Origin: Syntrophobacterales bacterium
GTDB lineage: Bacteria > Desulfobacterota > Desulfobaccia > Desulfobaccales > 0-14-0-80-60-11
Direction of reading: 5' to 3'
DNA: 58,371 bases
Assembly (NCBI GenBank): GCA_020060385.1
Contig: JAGVAH010000123.1
Span: 1 to 58,371 of the forward strand
Made by a program: the position numbers and the translations under genes. Below the pieces are notes generated by a model, which did not search any database, was not told the origin of the DNA, and saw only the letters and a list, made by a program, of their open reading frames with translations. Shown here one piece after another: positions 1-8,155 of this stretch; the first letter of the stretch is position 1, and each line of letters begins with the position of its first letter.

Positions 1-607
1 GCTTTTTGTAGGCCCCATTAATCCCAAAAGTGTTACCTATGTCTCCGAACGGTTGTTACCCTTCTCCCCGGTCCAAACACCAGCGGGGGGAGAGGGTTAG
101 GGTGAGGGGGGGTGGAAAAAACTTTTGGCAACCAGTATAGTTGCTGGGGGTGCCATCGGACCCGGGGTTTTTACGCCAGTCTCAAAGGGATGGATCTTGC
201 CGGGGCCAACGGCCATGCCCTGGTGGTTCTTGGTATTGTCTGCTCCCTTGGTGTGTTTATGTTACTTGCCGCCGGTCAACTGGCGTCGGGGCGGGCGGCA
301 TGAACTCGGGTGGCGGTCCGGGTGGCGGGTAGCTTGATCGCTGCTAATTGGTCTATTCATGCTGGGCCGGGCCTTGAAGGGCCCGGAAATGCTCATATTT
401 GCCATCATGATGCGCCCATTGCATCTTCCTGGTAATTATTGCTGCCTGCCATATCTGCGTGGTTTCCACTAAAAGAATAGGTGTTCGATATGATTATCAT
501 AAATGGAAATCACTTGATGGGGGTTTTTTAAATTTGGCCCCCCGTGATGTCAGACTTAACCCAATCTTGGTTTGAGGGCGGTCAGCTTCAATCTTGGGCG
601 CTGCACT
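1..607. other. Gene-poor left edge
   Basis: No convincing gene is seen. A pyrimidine-rich block near 59-69 and a G-rich block at 85-96 form an imperfect inverted repeat of a type common in spacers of this genome. A perfect hairpin with 7-bp arms CCGGGCC/GGCCCGG lies at 367-386 but lacks a T-run. Short reading frames at 112-337 start on TTG or weak sites and resemble nothing known to me. The stretch lies downstream of the tungstate transport genes and should hold the 3' end of that transcript. The only terminator-like pairing there is G5 at 519-523 against C6 at 538-543. Confidence 0.5.
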
Positions 608-1261
608 TTACGAGGGTACGAGTTTGCCACCTTGCATCAGGAGGACTTGATCCCCCAGCCTCTCCGCCTGGGCCGGGTCATGGGTCACCATGATGATGGT
701 GGCCTTTCTCTCGGCTTTCATCTCCTTGATGATGCCTTCCATGATCTCGGAATTTTCCTGGTCAATGGACGCGGTGGGCTCGTCCAGGAGGATGACCTCC
801 GGCTCCAGGACCATGGCCCGGGCCAGGCCCAGGCGCTTGGCCTGGCCGGTGGAGAGGTCCAGGGCCCGCTGCCGCCGCTTCTCCTGCAGGCCCACCACCT
901 CCAGAATCCCCATCACCCTTTCCTCTATCTCCCGCCGGGGGACGCCCCGGATTTTCAAGCCGTAGGCCACATTGTGGTAGACCGAGGTGTTGAACACCCC
1001 CACCGCGGGCAGCAACAGAGTGAGGCGGCGCTTTAACTCCAGATCCGGGGCCAGGGGCCGGCCGCCGGCCAGATAGCTGACCCGGCCCCGGTCCGGGGCC
1101 TCCAGCAGGGCGCAGATCCTTAACAGGGTGGACTTGCCGCTGCCGTTCAGTCCCATGATCACCTGGGTCAGGCCCTCCCCGAAGACCCAGGAGCAATCTT
1201 TTAAGATCTCCTGGCCGTTGTAAAGCTTGGAGATCTGGTGCAGCTCCAGACTCAATCCCAT
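608..1261 (-). CDS. tupC: Tungstate-type ABC transporter ATP-binding protein
   Basis: This 217-residue ATPase would energise oxyanion (tungstate or molybdate) import through TupB at the inner face of the cytoplasmic membrane. Walker A (GLNGSGKST) is at about residues 37-45, the signature LSTGQ at 136-140, Walker B ending in LLDE near 158-161, and the H-loop histidine at about 194. The signature has Thr for the usual first Gly. The start chosen at 1261 overlaps the tupB stop by 10 bp. An in-frame upstream start at 1291 would overlap more and add residues unlike the family. It is the last gene of the run tupA-tupB-tupC. Substrate is inferred from the neighbouring TupA protein. Confidence 0.85.
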   Translation of the reverse strand: MGLSLELHQISKLYNGQEILKDCSWVFGEGLTQVIMGLNGSGKSTLLRICALLEAPDRGRVSYLAGGRPLAPDLELKRRLTLLLPAVGVFNTSVYHNVAYGLKIRGVPRREIEERVMGILEVVGLQEKRRQRALDLSTGQAKRLGLARAMVLEPEVILLDEPTASIDQENSEIMEGIIKEMKAERKATIIMVTHDPAQAERLGDQVLLMQGGKLVPS

Positions 1262-1971
1262 AACACCACCCCGGAGGAAGCCCGGCCCCACCTCTGGATG
1301 GCCCGGAGGGTCACGTTGATCATCAGGGAGAGACCCAAGAGGATGATCCCCAGGGCAATGGCCAGAGCGAACTCCCCCTTATCCGTTTCCAAAGCAATGG
1401 TGGTGGTCATCACCCGGGTGTAACCGGCAATGTTACCCCCCACCATGAGCACCGCGCCCACTTCCGCGGTCACCCGGCCCAGGCCGGCGATGCCCCCTGT
1501 CATGATTCCGTAACGGGCCTCCCGGATGATGGTCAGGGCCTCTTGCAGGGGGTTGGCCCCCAGGACCCGGGCCGCCTGCCGGATAATGGGATTGACGTTG
1601 ACAATGGCGGTATGGGACAGGGAAGTGACGATGGGGAAGGCCAGGATGAACTGGGCGATGATCATGGCCCCGGGGGTATAGAGGAGTTCCAGAAACCCCA
1701 TGGGCCCGCTCCGGGAAAAGAGCAGATAGACAAAGAGGCCCACCACCACCGGCGGCAGGCCCATGCCGGTATTGACGACGCTGAGGATCAGCCCTCGCCA
1801 GGGGAGGCGTTTCAGGGCCAATAGGGCCCCCACCGGCAGGCCCAGGAGGGTAGCCAAAAGCAGGGCTGCCCCCGAGACCTTTAAGGACAGCCAGATGATT
1901 TGCAGCAGGGTGGGATCAAACGCGGCCATCAGGTAGAAGGCGCTGATAAATCCCTGGAATATGGTATCCAT
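1252..1971 (-). CDS. tupB: Tungstate-type ABC transporter permease
   Basis: A 239-residue inner-membrane permease of the BPD_transp_1 class. Several hydrophobic helices are evident, for example residues 30-48, 62-85 and 205-222. The EAA-type cytoplasmic loop is near residues 130-170 and contains the run AARVLGANPLQEALTIIREA, where it should contact TupC. The sequence resembles TupB/WtpB-like permeases more than ModB, and the genome also carries a separate ModB at 5485-6156. No clear Shine-Dalgarno sequence precedes the ATG at 1971. The spacer behind it is a heptamer repeat array, so translation may depend on the upstream tupA transcript. Confidence 0.85.
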   Translation of the reverse strand: MDTIFQGFISAFYLMAAFDPTLLQIIWLSLKVSGAALLLATLLGLPVGALLALKRLPWRGLILSVVNTGMGLPPVVVGLFVYLLFSRSGPMGFLELLYTPGAMIIAQFILAFPIVTSLSHTAIVNVNPIIRQAARVLGANPLQEALTIIREARYGIMTGGIAGLGRVTAEVGAVLMVGGNIAGYTRVMTTTIALETDKGEFALAIALGIILLGLSLMINVTLRAIQRWGRASSGVVLWD

Positions 1972-1980
1972 GTTTTAAGA

Positions 1981-2067
1981 GTGAGCAGTAAGCAGTGAGC
2001 AGCAAGGAGTAAAAAGCAAGGTGTCCGTAAGGTGGTTTCTATTACTGCTCACCGCTCACCGCTCACT
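1981..2067. repeat. Heptamer tandem repeats as inverted arms between tupA and tupB
   Basis: The left arm at 1981-2022 reads as degenerate 7-bp units (GTGAGCA, GTAAGCA, GTGAGCA, GCAAGGA, GTAAAAA, GCAAGGT). The right arm at about 2044-2067 is built from ACTGCTC, ACCGCTC, ACCGCTC, which is the reverse complement of the left theme. The two arms could fold together. The right arm runs directly into the tupA TAG stop at 2066-2068. The same 7-bp period occurs in several other spacers of this window. Confidence 0.7.
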
Positions 2068-2884
2068 ATTTCTTGGCATTGGGAGTAAAGAGCTGATTGC
2101 CGTGTTTATCCTTAAATGCGCCGATGGCCTTTTGGCCCTCCGGGGAGATGAGCCAGTCGATGAAGAGCATGGCCTCTTTATATTTCGCCTGTTTGTGTTT
2201 TTCGGGATTGACCGCCATCACCCCGTATTGATTGAATAGGATCGGGTCTCCTTCCAGGACGATGACCATCTCCAGCTTGTCCTTGTCCTTGGTGGCCAGC
2301 CAGGTGCCCCGGTCGGTCAAGGTGTAGGCCCGTTTCTCGTTGGCGATGCGCTGGGTCTTTTCCATGCCCTGGCCCACCTCCAAGTACCATTTCCGCCCCT
2401 TGGGATCGAGGCCCGCGGCCTTCCAGAGGGCCAGTTCCTTGGTATTGGTGCCAGATTTATCCCCCCGGGAGACAAATGGCCCGCCTTGGGCGGCGATCTT
2501 CTTGAAGGCCTCCACCGCGGACTTCAGACCCTTGATCTTCAGAGGGTCGTTGGCGGGGCCGATGATCACGAAATCATTGTACATCAGATCATGGCGGTTG
2601 ACGAAGGCCCCTTCCTTAACCGCCTGCAACTCCTGTTGTTTGGCGTGGACCATGACCACGTCCGCGTCCCCCCGCTTGCCGATCTCAATGGCCGCGCCGG
2701 TGCCCACGGCCACCACGTCCACCTTGATGCCGGTCTTTTTCTCGAACAGGGGCAGCAGGTAATCGAACAGCCCCGAATTCTGGGTGCTGGTGGTGGAGGC
2801 GCACTTGATCCGGGTGGCCGCGGCAGCATTACTTACCATAAAAACCATTACTATCAATGCCAAAATTAAACATTTTCTGGTCAT
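2066..2884 (-). CDS. tupA: Tungstate-binding periplasmic protein
   Basis: A 272-residue secreted binding protein. An N-terminal signal peptide (basic MTRK, hydrophobic core, AAA cleavage region near residue 22) is followed by the TupA hallmark TTSTQNSGL at about residues 31-39. Other family-type stretches are GTGAAIEIGKRGDADVVMVH and VSRGDKSGTNTKE. It would bind tungstate (possibly molybdate) in the periplasm and deliver it to TupB/TupC. A strong AGGAGG lies 7 nt before the ATG. A second, more divergent family member is encoded 64 bp upstream, so the system has two binding proteins for one permease and ATPase. The tungstate preference is family knowledge, not visible in the sequence. Confidence 0.88.
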   Translation of the reverse strand: MTRKCLILALIVMVFMVSNAAAATRIKCASTTSTQNSGLFDYLLPLFEKKTGIKVDVVAVGTGAAIEIGKRGDADVVMVHAKQQELQAVKEGAFVNRHDLMYNDFVIIGPANDPLKIKGLKSAVEAFKKIAAQGGPFVSRGDKSGTNTKELALWKAAGLDPKGRKWYLEVGQGMEKTQRIANEKRAYTLTDRGTWLATKDKDKLEMVIVLEGDPILFNQYGVMAVNPEKHKQAKYKEAMLFIDWLISPEGQKAIGAFKDKHGNQLFTPNAKK

Positions 2885-2948
2885 TTTCCGTCCTCCTTTA
2901 TTTCCAGGACCTCTTAGTCGTCCAGAAGTCAGATTAGACTGATGAACC

Positions 2949-3809
2949 TCAATGGTCGTATTTTTTGGCGTAGGCCGCGTCGTTGTATAGCCCCTCTCCG
3001 TAACGCTTTTTGCCGTAATCCTGGATGATCTTCTGCCCCTGGGGCGAAGCCAAGAAGTCGATGAACTTGGCGGCTATGGATGCGCCCCGGGTGGCCCCGG
3101 CGGGCTGGCACAGGGCATGGTAAGTATTAACCAACAGCTTGTCACCTTTGAAGAGAATCTTGAGATTGGGGACCCCCTTCTTCTCCGCCACCCAGGTGCT
3201 GCTGTCCACCATGAAATACCCCTTTTCCTTATTGGCCCTATTCAGGGTGGCGGTCATGAAATCCTTGGTGACCACGTACCAGTTCCCCTGGGGCTGGAGG
3301 TCCGCTTTTTTCCAAATGGACAACTCTTTCTTATGGGTGCCGGAATTATCCCCTCGGGAGAAAAACTTGGCCTTGGCCGCGGCGATCCGCTGGTAGGCAT
3401 CCGGGGCGTCCTTGGCCGCGGCGATTTTTGCGGGATCACTGGCCGGGCCGACGATGAAGAATTCATTGGACCCCAAGAGGGTGCGCTTGGAGGCCCAGCC
3501 GTCTTTTACCGCCTGTTTTTCCGCGGCCGGGGCGTGCACCATGATCATGTCCACCTTTTTATCCTTCAGGAGTTGCAGGGACTTGCCGGAGCCGGCCTTG
3601 TACCAGGCCATTTGGGCCTGGTTCTCTTTGCAGAAGGTTTCCGCCAGCACCTTTAACAGTCCCAGTTCCCCGGGGCTGCCGGTGGCCAAAGAAAACTTCT
3701 GCGCGCCGCTGCCGTAAACCGCGGTGGGCTTAGCGGCCGCACTGGCCGCTGCCCCCCACAGCAGGCAGGCCATGAGCGCCAGGACTCCCAATAGAGACTT
3801 CCTTCTCAT
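2949..3809 (-). CDS. Second TupA-like oxyanion-binding protein
   Basis: A 286-residue secreted protein with a signal peptide (MRRK, hydrophobic core, ASAAA cleavage near residue 25). It is paralogous to TupA: both share the SRGDxSGT-KEL-WK block and the VDMIMVHAP/ADVVMVHA segment. The ligand-binding motif differs, with ATGSPGELGLL replacing TTSTQNSGL, so it may bind another anion or bind with another affinity. The C-terminus is Lys/Tyr-rich. AGGAGG lies 5 nt before the ATG. It is the first gene after a ModE-like operator (3833-3856), so it probably leads the tup transcript. Alternative: a sulfate- or molybdate-type binding protein recruited to the locus. Confidence 0.75.
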   Translation of the reverse strand: MRRKSLLGVLALMACLLWGAAASAAAKPTAVYGSGAQKFSLATGSPGELGLLKVLAETFCKENQAQMAWYKAGSGKSLQLLKDKKVDMIMVHAPAAEKQAVKDGWASKRTLLGSNEFFIVGPASDPAKIAAAKDAPDAYQRIAAAKAKFFSRGDNSGTHKKELSIWKKADLQPQGNWYVVTKDFMTATLNRANKEKGYFMVDSSTWVAEKKGVPNLKILFKGDKLLVNTYHALCQPAGATRGASIAAKFIDFLASPQGQKIIQDYGKKRYGEGLYNDAAYAKKYDH

Positions 3810-3832
3810 GCTTCCCTCCTGGAGAATAGTTC

Positions 3833-3856
3833 CGGTATTTGTTTAATAGAATAGCG
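3833..3856. promoter_or_regulatory. ModE-like operator upstream of the tup genes
   Basis: A 24-bp imperfect palindrome of the form CGGTAT-N12-ATAGCG on the plus strand, beginning 24 bp upstream of the second tupA-like ATG. The half-sites and the 12-bp separation match the ModE operator pattern CGnTAT-N12-ATAnCG as I remember it from E. coli mod. A second copy lies upstream of fdhA at 10204-10227, and a ModE-type gene is in the same block. Its position near the start fits repression by ModE. Confidence 0.6.
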
Positions 3857-3918
3857 AAGAGATAAATAAATCCGAAGATTTTTGCAACTATTTTTTCCCG
3901 GGTGCTATCTGGGGGGGG

Positions 3919-4662
3919 TCAGAGGGAGGGCGCGGGGATCAGGGAGGATAAAGAGACAGCCAGTTGTTCCGGGGCAAACTCTTGGGTGTCGGCCATAATT
4001 TGCCGCACCCGGCCATGGTCATAGACCACCAGGGTTTCCGCCAGGGCCGCCACGTCTTCGGGATCATGGGTGATGAGCATCACCGGGATGGTGAACCGCT
4101 CTTTGATCCTCAAGAGCTCCTGTCGCATCTTGGCCCGGAGGAGGGCGTCCAGGGCCGAGAAAGGTTCATCCAAAAGCAGCAGCTTCGGGCGGCGGATGAG
4201 GGCCCGGGCCAGGCCCACCCGCTGGCGTTGGCCCCCGGACAGGTCCCGGGGCAGGGAGTCCTGCACCCGGGTCAATTCAAAGATCTCCAGCACCTCCTCC
4301 AGGCGCAGGCGTTCCTGAAGGGGCAGACGCCAACTCCAGCCGTGTTTCAGGCCGAAGGAGATATTGCGGGCCACACTCAGGTGGGGGAAGAGGGCGTATT
4401 CCTGGAAGACGTAACCCACGTCCCGGCGGCGGGCCGGCACTCTGATGCGCCGGGAGGAATCAAAGAGAACCCGGTTCCCCACCACGATGCGCCCGGCATC
4501 CGGGGTGACCAGGCCGGCGATGGCCTGGAGGGTGAGGGTCTTGCCGGCCCCTGAAGGACCGAAGAGGACCACCACGTCCTTATCGGAGCTAAAGGCCGCT
4601 TCCAGGCCAAAGACCCGTTTCCCGGATCCCAGGCGTTTTTTAATATCCACGATAATCTTCAT
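3919..4662 (-). CDS. modC: Molybdate ABC transporter ATP-binding protein, TOBE-less
   Basis: A 247-residue ATPase. Walker A GPSGAGKT is at 35-42, a Q-loop in VFQEYALFPHL at about 85-95, LSGGQ at 141-145 and Walker B LLLLDE at 161-166, with the D-loop SALD following. These features and the ALFPHLSVARNI segment fit ModC. E. coli-type ModC has about 350 residues with a C-terminal molybdate-binding TOBE/Mop domain; that domain is absent here, and the reading frame ends cleanly with no sign of frameshift. It follows modA by 42 bp and completes modB-modA-modC. No obvious Shine-Dalgarno precedes the ATG. Confidence 0.88.
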   Translation of the reverse strand: MKIIVDIKKRLGSGKRVFGLEAAFSSDKDVVVLFGPSGAGKTLTLQAIAGLVTPDAGRIVVGNRVLFDSSRRIRVPARRRDVGYVFQEYALFPHLSVARNISFGLKHGWSWRLPLQERLRLEEVLEIFELTRVQDSLPRDLSGGQRQRVGLARALIRRPKLLLLDEPFSALDALLRAKMRQELLRIKERFTIPVMLITHDPEDVAALAETLVVYDHGRVRQIMADTQEFAPEQLAVSLSSLIPAPSL

Positions 4663-4704
4663 GGCAGCAATGGCCCGGCCGCGGGGGCGGCCGGGCAGAC
4701 CCGG

Positions 4705-5466
4705 TTAGGCCGGGCCAAAGCCAAACTTTTTAAAGATCTTCTGAGCCCCGGGGCTCAAGACAAAATTGAGAAAATCCTGGGCCAGGGCCTCCTTGCCCGT
4801 GGAGGCGGTGACCGCGAGGAGATAGAGAATGGGGGAATGTTCGCTCACCGCCATGATAACCTTCACCTTGCCCAGGGCAACGGCCGCGTCGGTGGAATAG
4901 ACAAAGCCCGTGTCCACCTCCCCCCGGCGCACATAGTCCAGGACCTGGCGCACCGACTCGGCCATGATGTACTTGGGTGTCAGCTTCTCCCACAGACCCG
5001 CTTTCACCAAGGCCTCCTGGGAGTAACGCCCCGCGGGCACGGTGGCCGGGCTCCCCACCGCCACCCGTTTCACCTCCGCTTTGGTCAGGTCCTGGAGACT
5101 GGTAAGGGTCAGCTTAGAATCCATGGGCACGATGAGCACCAGGCGATTGGTGACAAAGTTCTTCCGGCTCCCGGGCCGGATCAGCTTTTTCTCCTGGGCC
5201 TGGTTCATGGTCTTTTGGTCCGCGGCGGCAAAGACGTCCACCGGCGCGCCCTTGGCCATCTGCTGCAATAAGACACCGGACGCGGCAAAATTACAGACGA
5301 TCTTGGCGCCGGGATGCGCTTTTTCGTATGCTGCGGCCACTTCCTTCATGGCGTTGGTGAGGCTGGCCGCGGCGGAGACAATGAGCTCCTGGGCGGCGAA
5401 GGCCGGCGTCCCCCCGAGAATCAGGGCCGCCAACCCCAGCAGGGCGCAGAATTTAGCTTTAGACAT
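4705..5466 (-). CDS. modA: Molybdate-binding periplasmic protein
   Basis: A 253-residue periplasmic molybdate receptor. A signal peptide ends near AFA. The mature start LIVSAAASLTNAMKEVA is the ModA signature, and further family segments are FAASGVLLQQMAKGAPVDVF and RGEVDTGFVYSTDA. The ATG at 5466 is preferred because AGGAGG lies 6 nt before it; a TTG two codons upstream would sit directly against that AGGAGG. It lies 18 bp after modB in the same transcript and hands molybdate (or tungstate) to ModB/ModC. Confidence 0.92.
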   Translation of the reverse strand: MSKAKFCALLGLAALILGGTPAFAAQELIVSAAASLTNAMKEVAAAYEKAHPGAKIVCNFAASGVLLQQMAKGAPVDVFAAADQKTMNQAQEKKLIRPGSRKNFVTNRLVLIVPMDSKLTLTSLQDLTKAEVKRVAVGSPATVPAGRYSQEALVKAGLWEKLTPKYIMAESVRQVLDYVRRGEVDTGFVYSTDAAVALGKVKVIMAVSEHSPILYLLAVTASTGKEALAQDFLNFVLSPGAQKIFKKFGFGPA

Positions 5467-5484
5467 AGCCAACCTCCTAAAAGT

Positions 5485-6156
5485 TCACAGGTACCTGATC
5501 TTAAAAATCTTGCCGGAGACCAGCAGGATGGTGAGACAGACCGCGGAGATGATCACCACCAGGACGGTGGCCGTCTGGTCATTGCCGGCCAGAAAGGCGT
5601 CATACACGGCGATGGACAGGGTTTGGGTCTTGCCGGGGAGATTACCCGCCACCATCAGGGTGGCCCCGAACTCCCCCATGGCCCGGGCGAAGGCCATCAT
5701 CGCCCCGGCCCAAATCCCCCCCCAGGCCAGGGGCAGGGACACCCGCAGAAAGACCCCCAGTTCCGAGAGGCCCAGGGTGCGGGCGGCGTTTTCCAGGTTG
5801 GGGTCCACCCCTTCGAACGCGGCCCGGGCCGACTTGTAGATCAGGGGCAAAGAGACCACGGCCGCGGCCAGGGCCGCACCCTGCCAGGTAAAGATCAGGG
5901 AGATGCCCCAGGTCTCCTGGAGCCAGCGGCCCAACCAGCCGTGCCGGCCGATCAAGACGATGAGGTAATAACCCAGGACCGTGGGGGGCATGACCAGGGG
6001 CAGGGTGCAGATGGAGTCCAGGCCCTCCCGGCCCCAGAAACGGCTGCGGGCCACCAGGAAGGCCAGGACCACCCCCACCAGAAAGCTCAGCAGGGTGGCC
6101 ACCCCGGCCACCTTCAAGGTCAGCCAGAGGGGAGTCAGATTAAGGGGGATAGTCAT
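5485..6156 (-). CDS. modB: Molybdate ABC transporter permease
   Basis: A 223-residue inner-membrane permease with about five hydrophobic segments. Typical ModB segments are LPLVMPPTVLGYYLIVLIG (about residues 53-71), the EAA loop with AARTLGLSELGVFLRVSLPL, and RAMGEFGATLMVAGNLPGKTQTL. It is the first gene of modB-modA-modC, an order unlike the common modABC. AGGAGG lies 7 nt before the ATG. A sigma-54-type promoter element at 6196-6210 would place the transcript start roughly 25-30 nt upstream of the ATG. Confidence 0.92.
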   Translation of the reverse strand: MTIPLNLTPLWLTLKVAGVATLLSFLVGVVLAFLVARSRFWGREGLDSICTLPLVMPPTVLGYYLIVLIGRHGWLGRWLQETWGISLIFTWQGAALAAAVVSLPLIYKSARAAFEGVDPNLENAARTLGLSELGVFLRVSLPLAWGGIWAGAMMAFARAMGEFGATLMVAGNLPGKTQTLSIAVYDAFLAGNDQTATVLVVIISAVCLTILLVSGKIFKIRYL

Positions 6157-6195
6157 GGTGGCACCTCCTATGCCCCTACAGATAATTTATTAAAA

Positions 6196-6210
6196 GCAAG
6201 TTTCCTGCCA
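6196..6210 (-). promoter_or_regulatory. Sigma-54-type -24/-12 promoter of modBAC
   Basis: On the minus strand the sequence TGGCAGG-AAAC-TTGC followed by T matches the RpoN consensus TGGCACG-N4-TTGCW with one base changed and exact GG/GC spacing. The GC of the -12 element is 41 nt from the modB ATG, giving a short leader that contains the AGGAGG. It lies in an AT-rich 280-bp gap with room for an upstream activator site, for which a palindrome at 6296-6311 is a candidate. Confidence 0.6.
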
Positions 6211-6295
6211 TGAAGGGGCATAATAGTTAACTAATATAATTTAATAGATAATTTGGGCTGTCAGGATAATGCTGGGAGTTTACCTTGATAATTTT

Positions 6296-6311
6296 ATTAC
6301 ATTATTGTAAT
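6296..6311. promoter_or_regulatory. Palindrome, possible activator site
   Basis: ATTACA-TTAT-TGTAAT is a perfect 6-bp inverted repeat with a 4-bp centre. It lies about 110 bp upstream of the predicted sigma-54 start of modBAC, the usual distance for an enhancer-binding-protein site. No regulator can be assigned from sequence. AT-rich palindromes also arise by chance. Confidence 0.35.
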
Positions 6312-6437
6312 CTATATAAACTGGTCGCGATAAGTTTTTGTTCATTTATGTACATTATTAGAAGAAGTAATCCTCGGGGCTCTGTCCTCTTCCCCTAGCC
6401 CTGGTTCAAATGATAAGGAGGATTCCGTTTCCTGGGC

Positions 6438-8075
6438 TCATTTCCCGAAGGGGCATTTCTGGGGAAAGGTGCAAGACTTGCAATTGAGGCAAAAAGCGCC
6501 GTGACCCATCCGGGCCAGATCGTGGCGGTTAATTTCCAGTCCAGCCAGGAGGCGGGGCAGCAGCAGATCAAAACTGGTGGTCTTGAAATAGAGGGCGCAG
6601 GCCGGCACCCCCATGACCTGCACCGGGCCGATCCGGGCCAGCAGGGTCATGGCCCCGGGAATAATGGGGGCGCCGTAGACCAGATCGCTGGCCCCCGCGT
6701 CCACCAATCCCTGGCGGGTGACGTCATCCGGGTCCACGGAGAGCCCCGCGGTGGTCACCAGGAGATCGACGCCGCTATCCAGGATTTCCTTTACCCCCTC
6801 GCCAATGGCCCGGCGGTCATCCGGCACGATCAGGGATTTGACCACCTGGCCCCCGAATTTTTCCACCTTGGTGGTGATAATGGGAACAAACCTGTCTTCC
6901 ACCAGGCCCATGAAGACTTCCGTGCCGGTGACCAGGATGCCCACCCGGGGGGCGCGCATCTCCAACACCCTAAAGATCGGCCCCTCCCTTAACACGGCCA
7001 GGGCCTTTTCCAGGTGCGCCCGGGGCAGGTACAAGGGGATGGCCCGGGTGGCCCCCAGCATCCGGTGGTGGGAGACTACAGTAAAAGTCTGGCGACAGGC
7101 GCAAACGACCCCGGGCACCAGGTTGAAGACCTCCAGGCGGGCCTCGTCCACCACCAGGAGACCATCTTTGGCCGCCAGGAAATTGACCTTGCCTTCCCGG
7201 GGAGGCTCGGTAAAAGTCACCCCTGCCCCGGCCATGACCCGGCCGAAGGCCAGGGCGGCTTCATCTTCGTGGACCCACTCCGAACCCACCCGGTTGTCCT
7301 CCTGGACATAGATATGCTGCCGTCCCATCTGCTGCAGGCGGCAGAGGTCCCCCACGCCGATCACCTGGCCCTTCTCGAAGGCCGGGGCCTTGCTGACCCC
7401 GGGATTGATCATGGTCATGTCGTGCAAGGTCCGGCGGCCCACGGTTTCCGTCAAGGGCAAGCATTCTAGGGCCGGCCCTTCCACCCCGGTGGCCTCGGCC
7501 TGGTCGGCCGCGAGATAGGGGGCGTCCCCCTGGCAGCCCCGGCAGATGCCGCCGTCCTGGGCCGGATAGGCCTCCTGGCACAGGGGGCAGATGACCATCC
7601 GGCCCCGGCCGCGCCTCTGGAGAAACTGGGGACGCACCTTGATCTGGCGCCATCCCAAGATCTCCGGCCCCGCCGCCTTGATCTGTTCCAGGAGCAGGTC
7701 GGAGTCCTGCTCCTTTTTGGGTCGCAGTTTGAGATACCAGGCTTCTATCTCCGGCCAGCGGGACACTTCTGCGGGGTCAAGGAAGACCCGCACCCCTGCC
7801 CCCGTGTATTTGTCATAAAGGCTGAGCGCGAAACGGTCCAGATTCACTACTTTCAGCCAGCCGTTGCCGGTGGTGCAGGGGGTCAGGAGCTGCACCGCGT
7901 CCGGGAGGCAATTCCGGGTCTCCGCCAAGGCGTCGAAGAGGATGTCCGGGGGGAGATGCCGCCGGGCCAGATCCACCATGACCCCGCCGATCACCACCCC
8001 CGGGGCCAGATAGCCGTGGAAGGATTGCACCGCTGCCAAAAATTCATCGTAAGTGTAAGGTCCGATTGTCTTCAT
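6438..8075 (-). CDS. FmdE-domain / molybdopterin-binding (MoeA/MogA-like) fusion protein
   Basis: A 545-residue protein with three parts. Residues about 5-150 resemble FmdE (SFHGYLAPGVVIGG, then TPCTTGNGWLKV), a domain first linked to formylmethanofuran dehydrogenase operons. A small zinc-ribbon-like stretch with CPLCQ and CRGC follows at about 160-180. The C-terminal half holds a MoCF/MPT-binding domain (VGILVTGTEVFMG, then LVTTAGLSVDPDDVT). The tail has five closely spaced cysteines (CLNCKSC, KCPFGK). The ATG at 8075 has GGTGAT just upstream; a GTG at 8120 is less likely. It sits 80 bp downstream of fdhA on the same strand. A role in Mo/W-cofactor insertion into FdhA is inferred. Confidence 0.75.
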   Translation of the reverse strand: MKTIGPYTYDEFLAAVQSFHGYLAPGVVIGGVMVDLARRHLPPDILFDALAETRNCLPDAVQLLTPCTTGNGWLKVVNLDRFALSLYDKYTGAGVRVFLDPAEVSRWPEIEAWYLKLRPKKEQDSDLLLEQIKAAGPEILGWRQIKVRPQFLQRRGRGRMVICPLCQEAYPAQDGGICRGCQGDAPYLAADQAEATGVEGPALECLPLTETVGRRTLHDMTMINPGVSKAPAFEKGQVIGVGDLCRLQQMGRQHIYVQEDNRVGSEWVHEDEAALAFGRVMAGAGVTFTEPPREGKVNFLAAKDGLLVVDEARLEVFNLVPGVVCACRQTFTVVSHHRMLGATRAIPLYLPRAHLEKALAVLREGPIFRVLEMRAPRVGILVTGTEVFMGLVEDRFVPIITTKVEKFGGQVVKSLIVPDDRRAIGEGVKEILDSGVDLLVTTAGLSVDPDDVTRQGLVDAGASDLVYGAPIIPGAMTLLARIGPVQVMGVPACALYFKTTSFDLLLPRLLAGLEINRHDLARMGHGAFCLNCKSCTFPQKCPFGK

Positions 8076-8155
8076 TAGATCACCACGGATTGCCGGGGGC
8101 TGAGAAAGGAGCACCCCCACCCAGGGGGAGAAGCGGGTGGGGGTGGCAGGGGGGG

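Noticed and set aside
112-337. Short overlapping reading frames at the left edge
   Set aside because: Starts on TTG or poorly placed ATG, no ribosome site worth noting, no similarity, and three frames open at once in GC-rich DNA.
6157-6437. Moco riboswitch upstream of the mod operon
   Set aside because: None of the conserved stems was recognised; the AT-rich gap is better explained by the sigma-54-type promoter.
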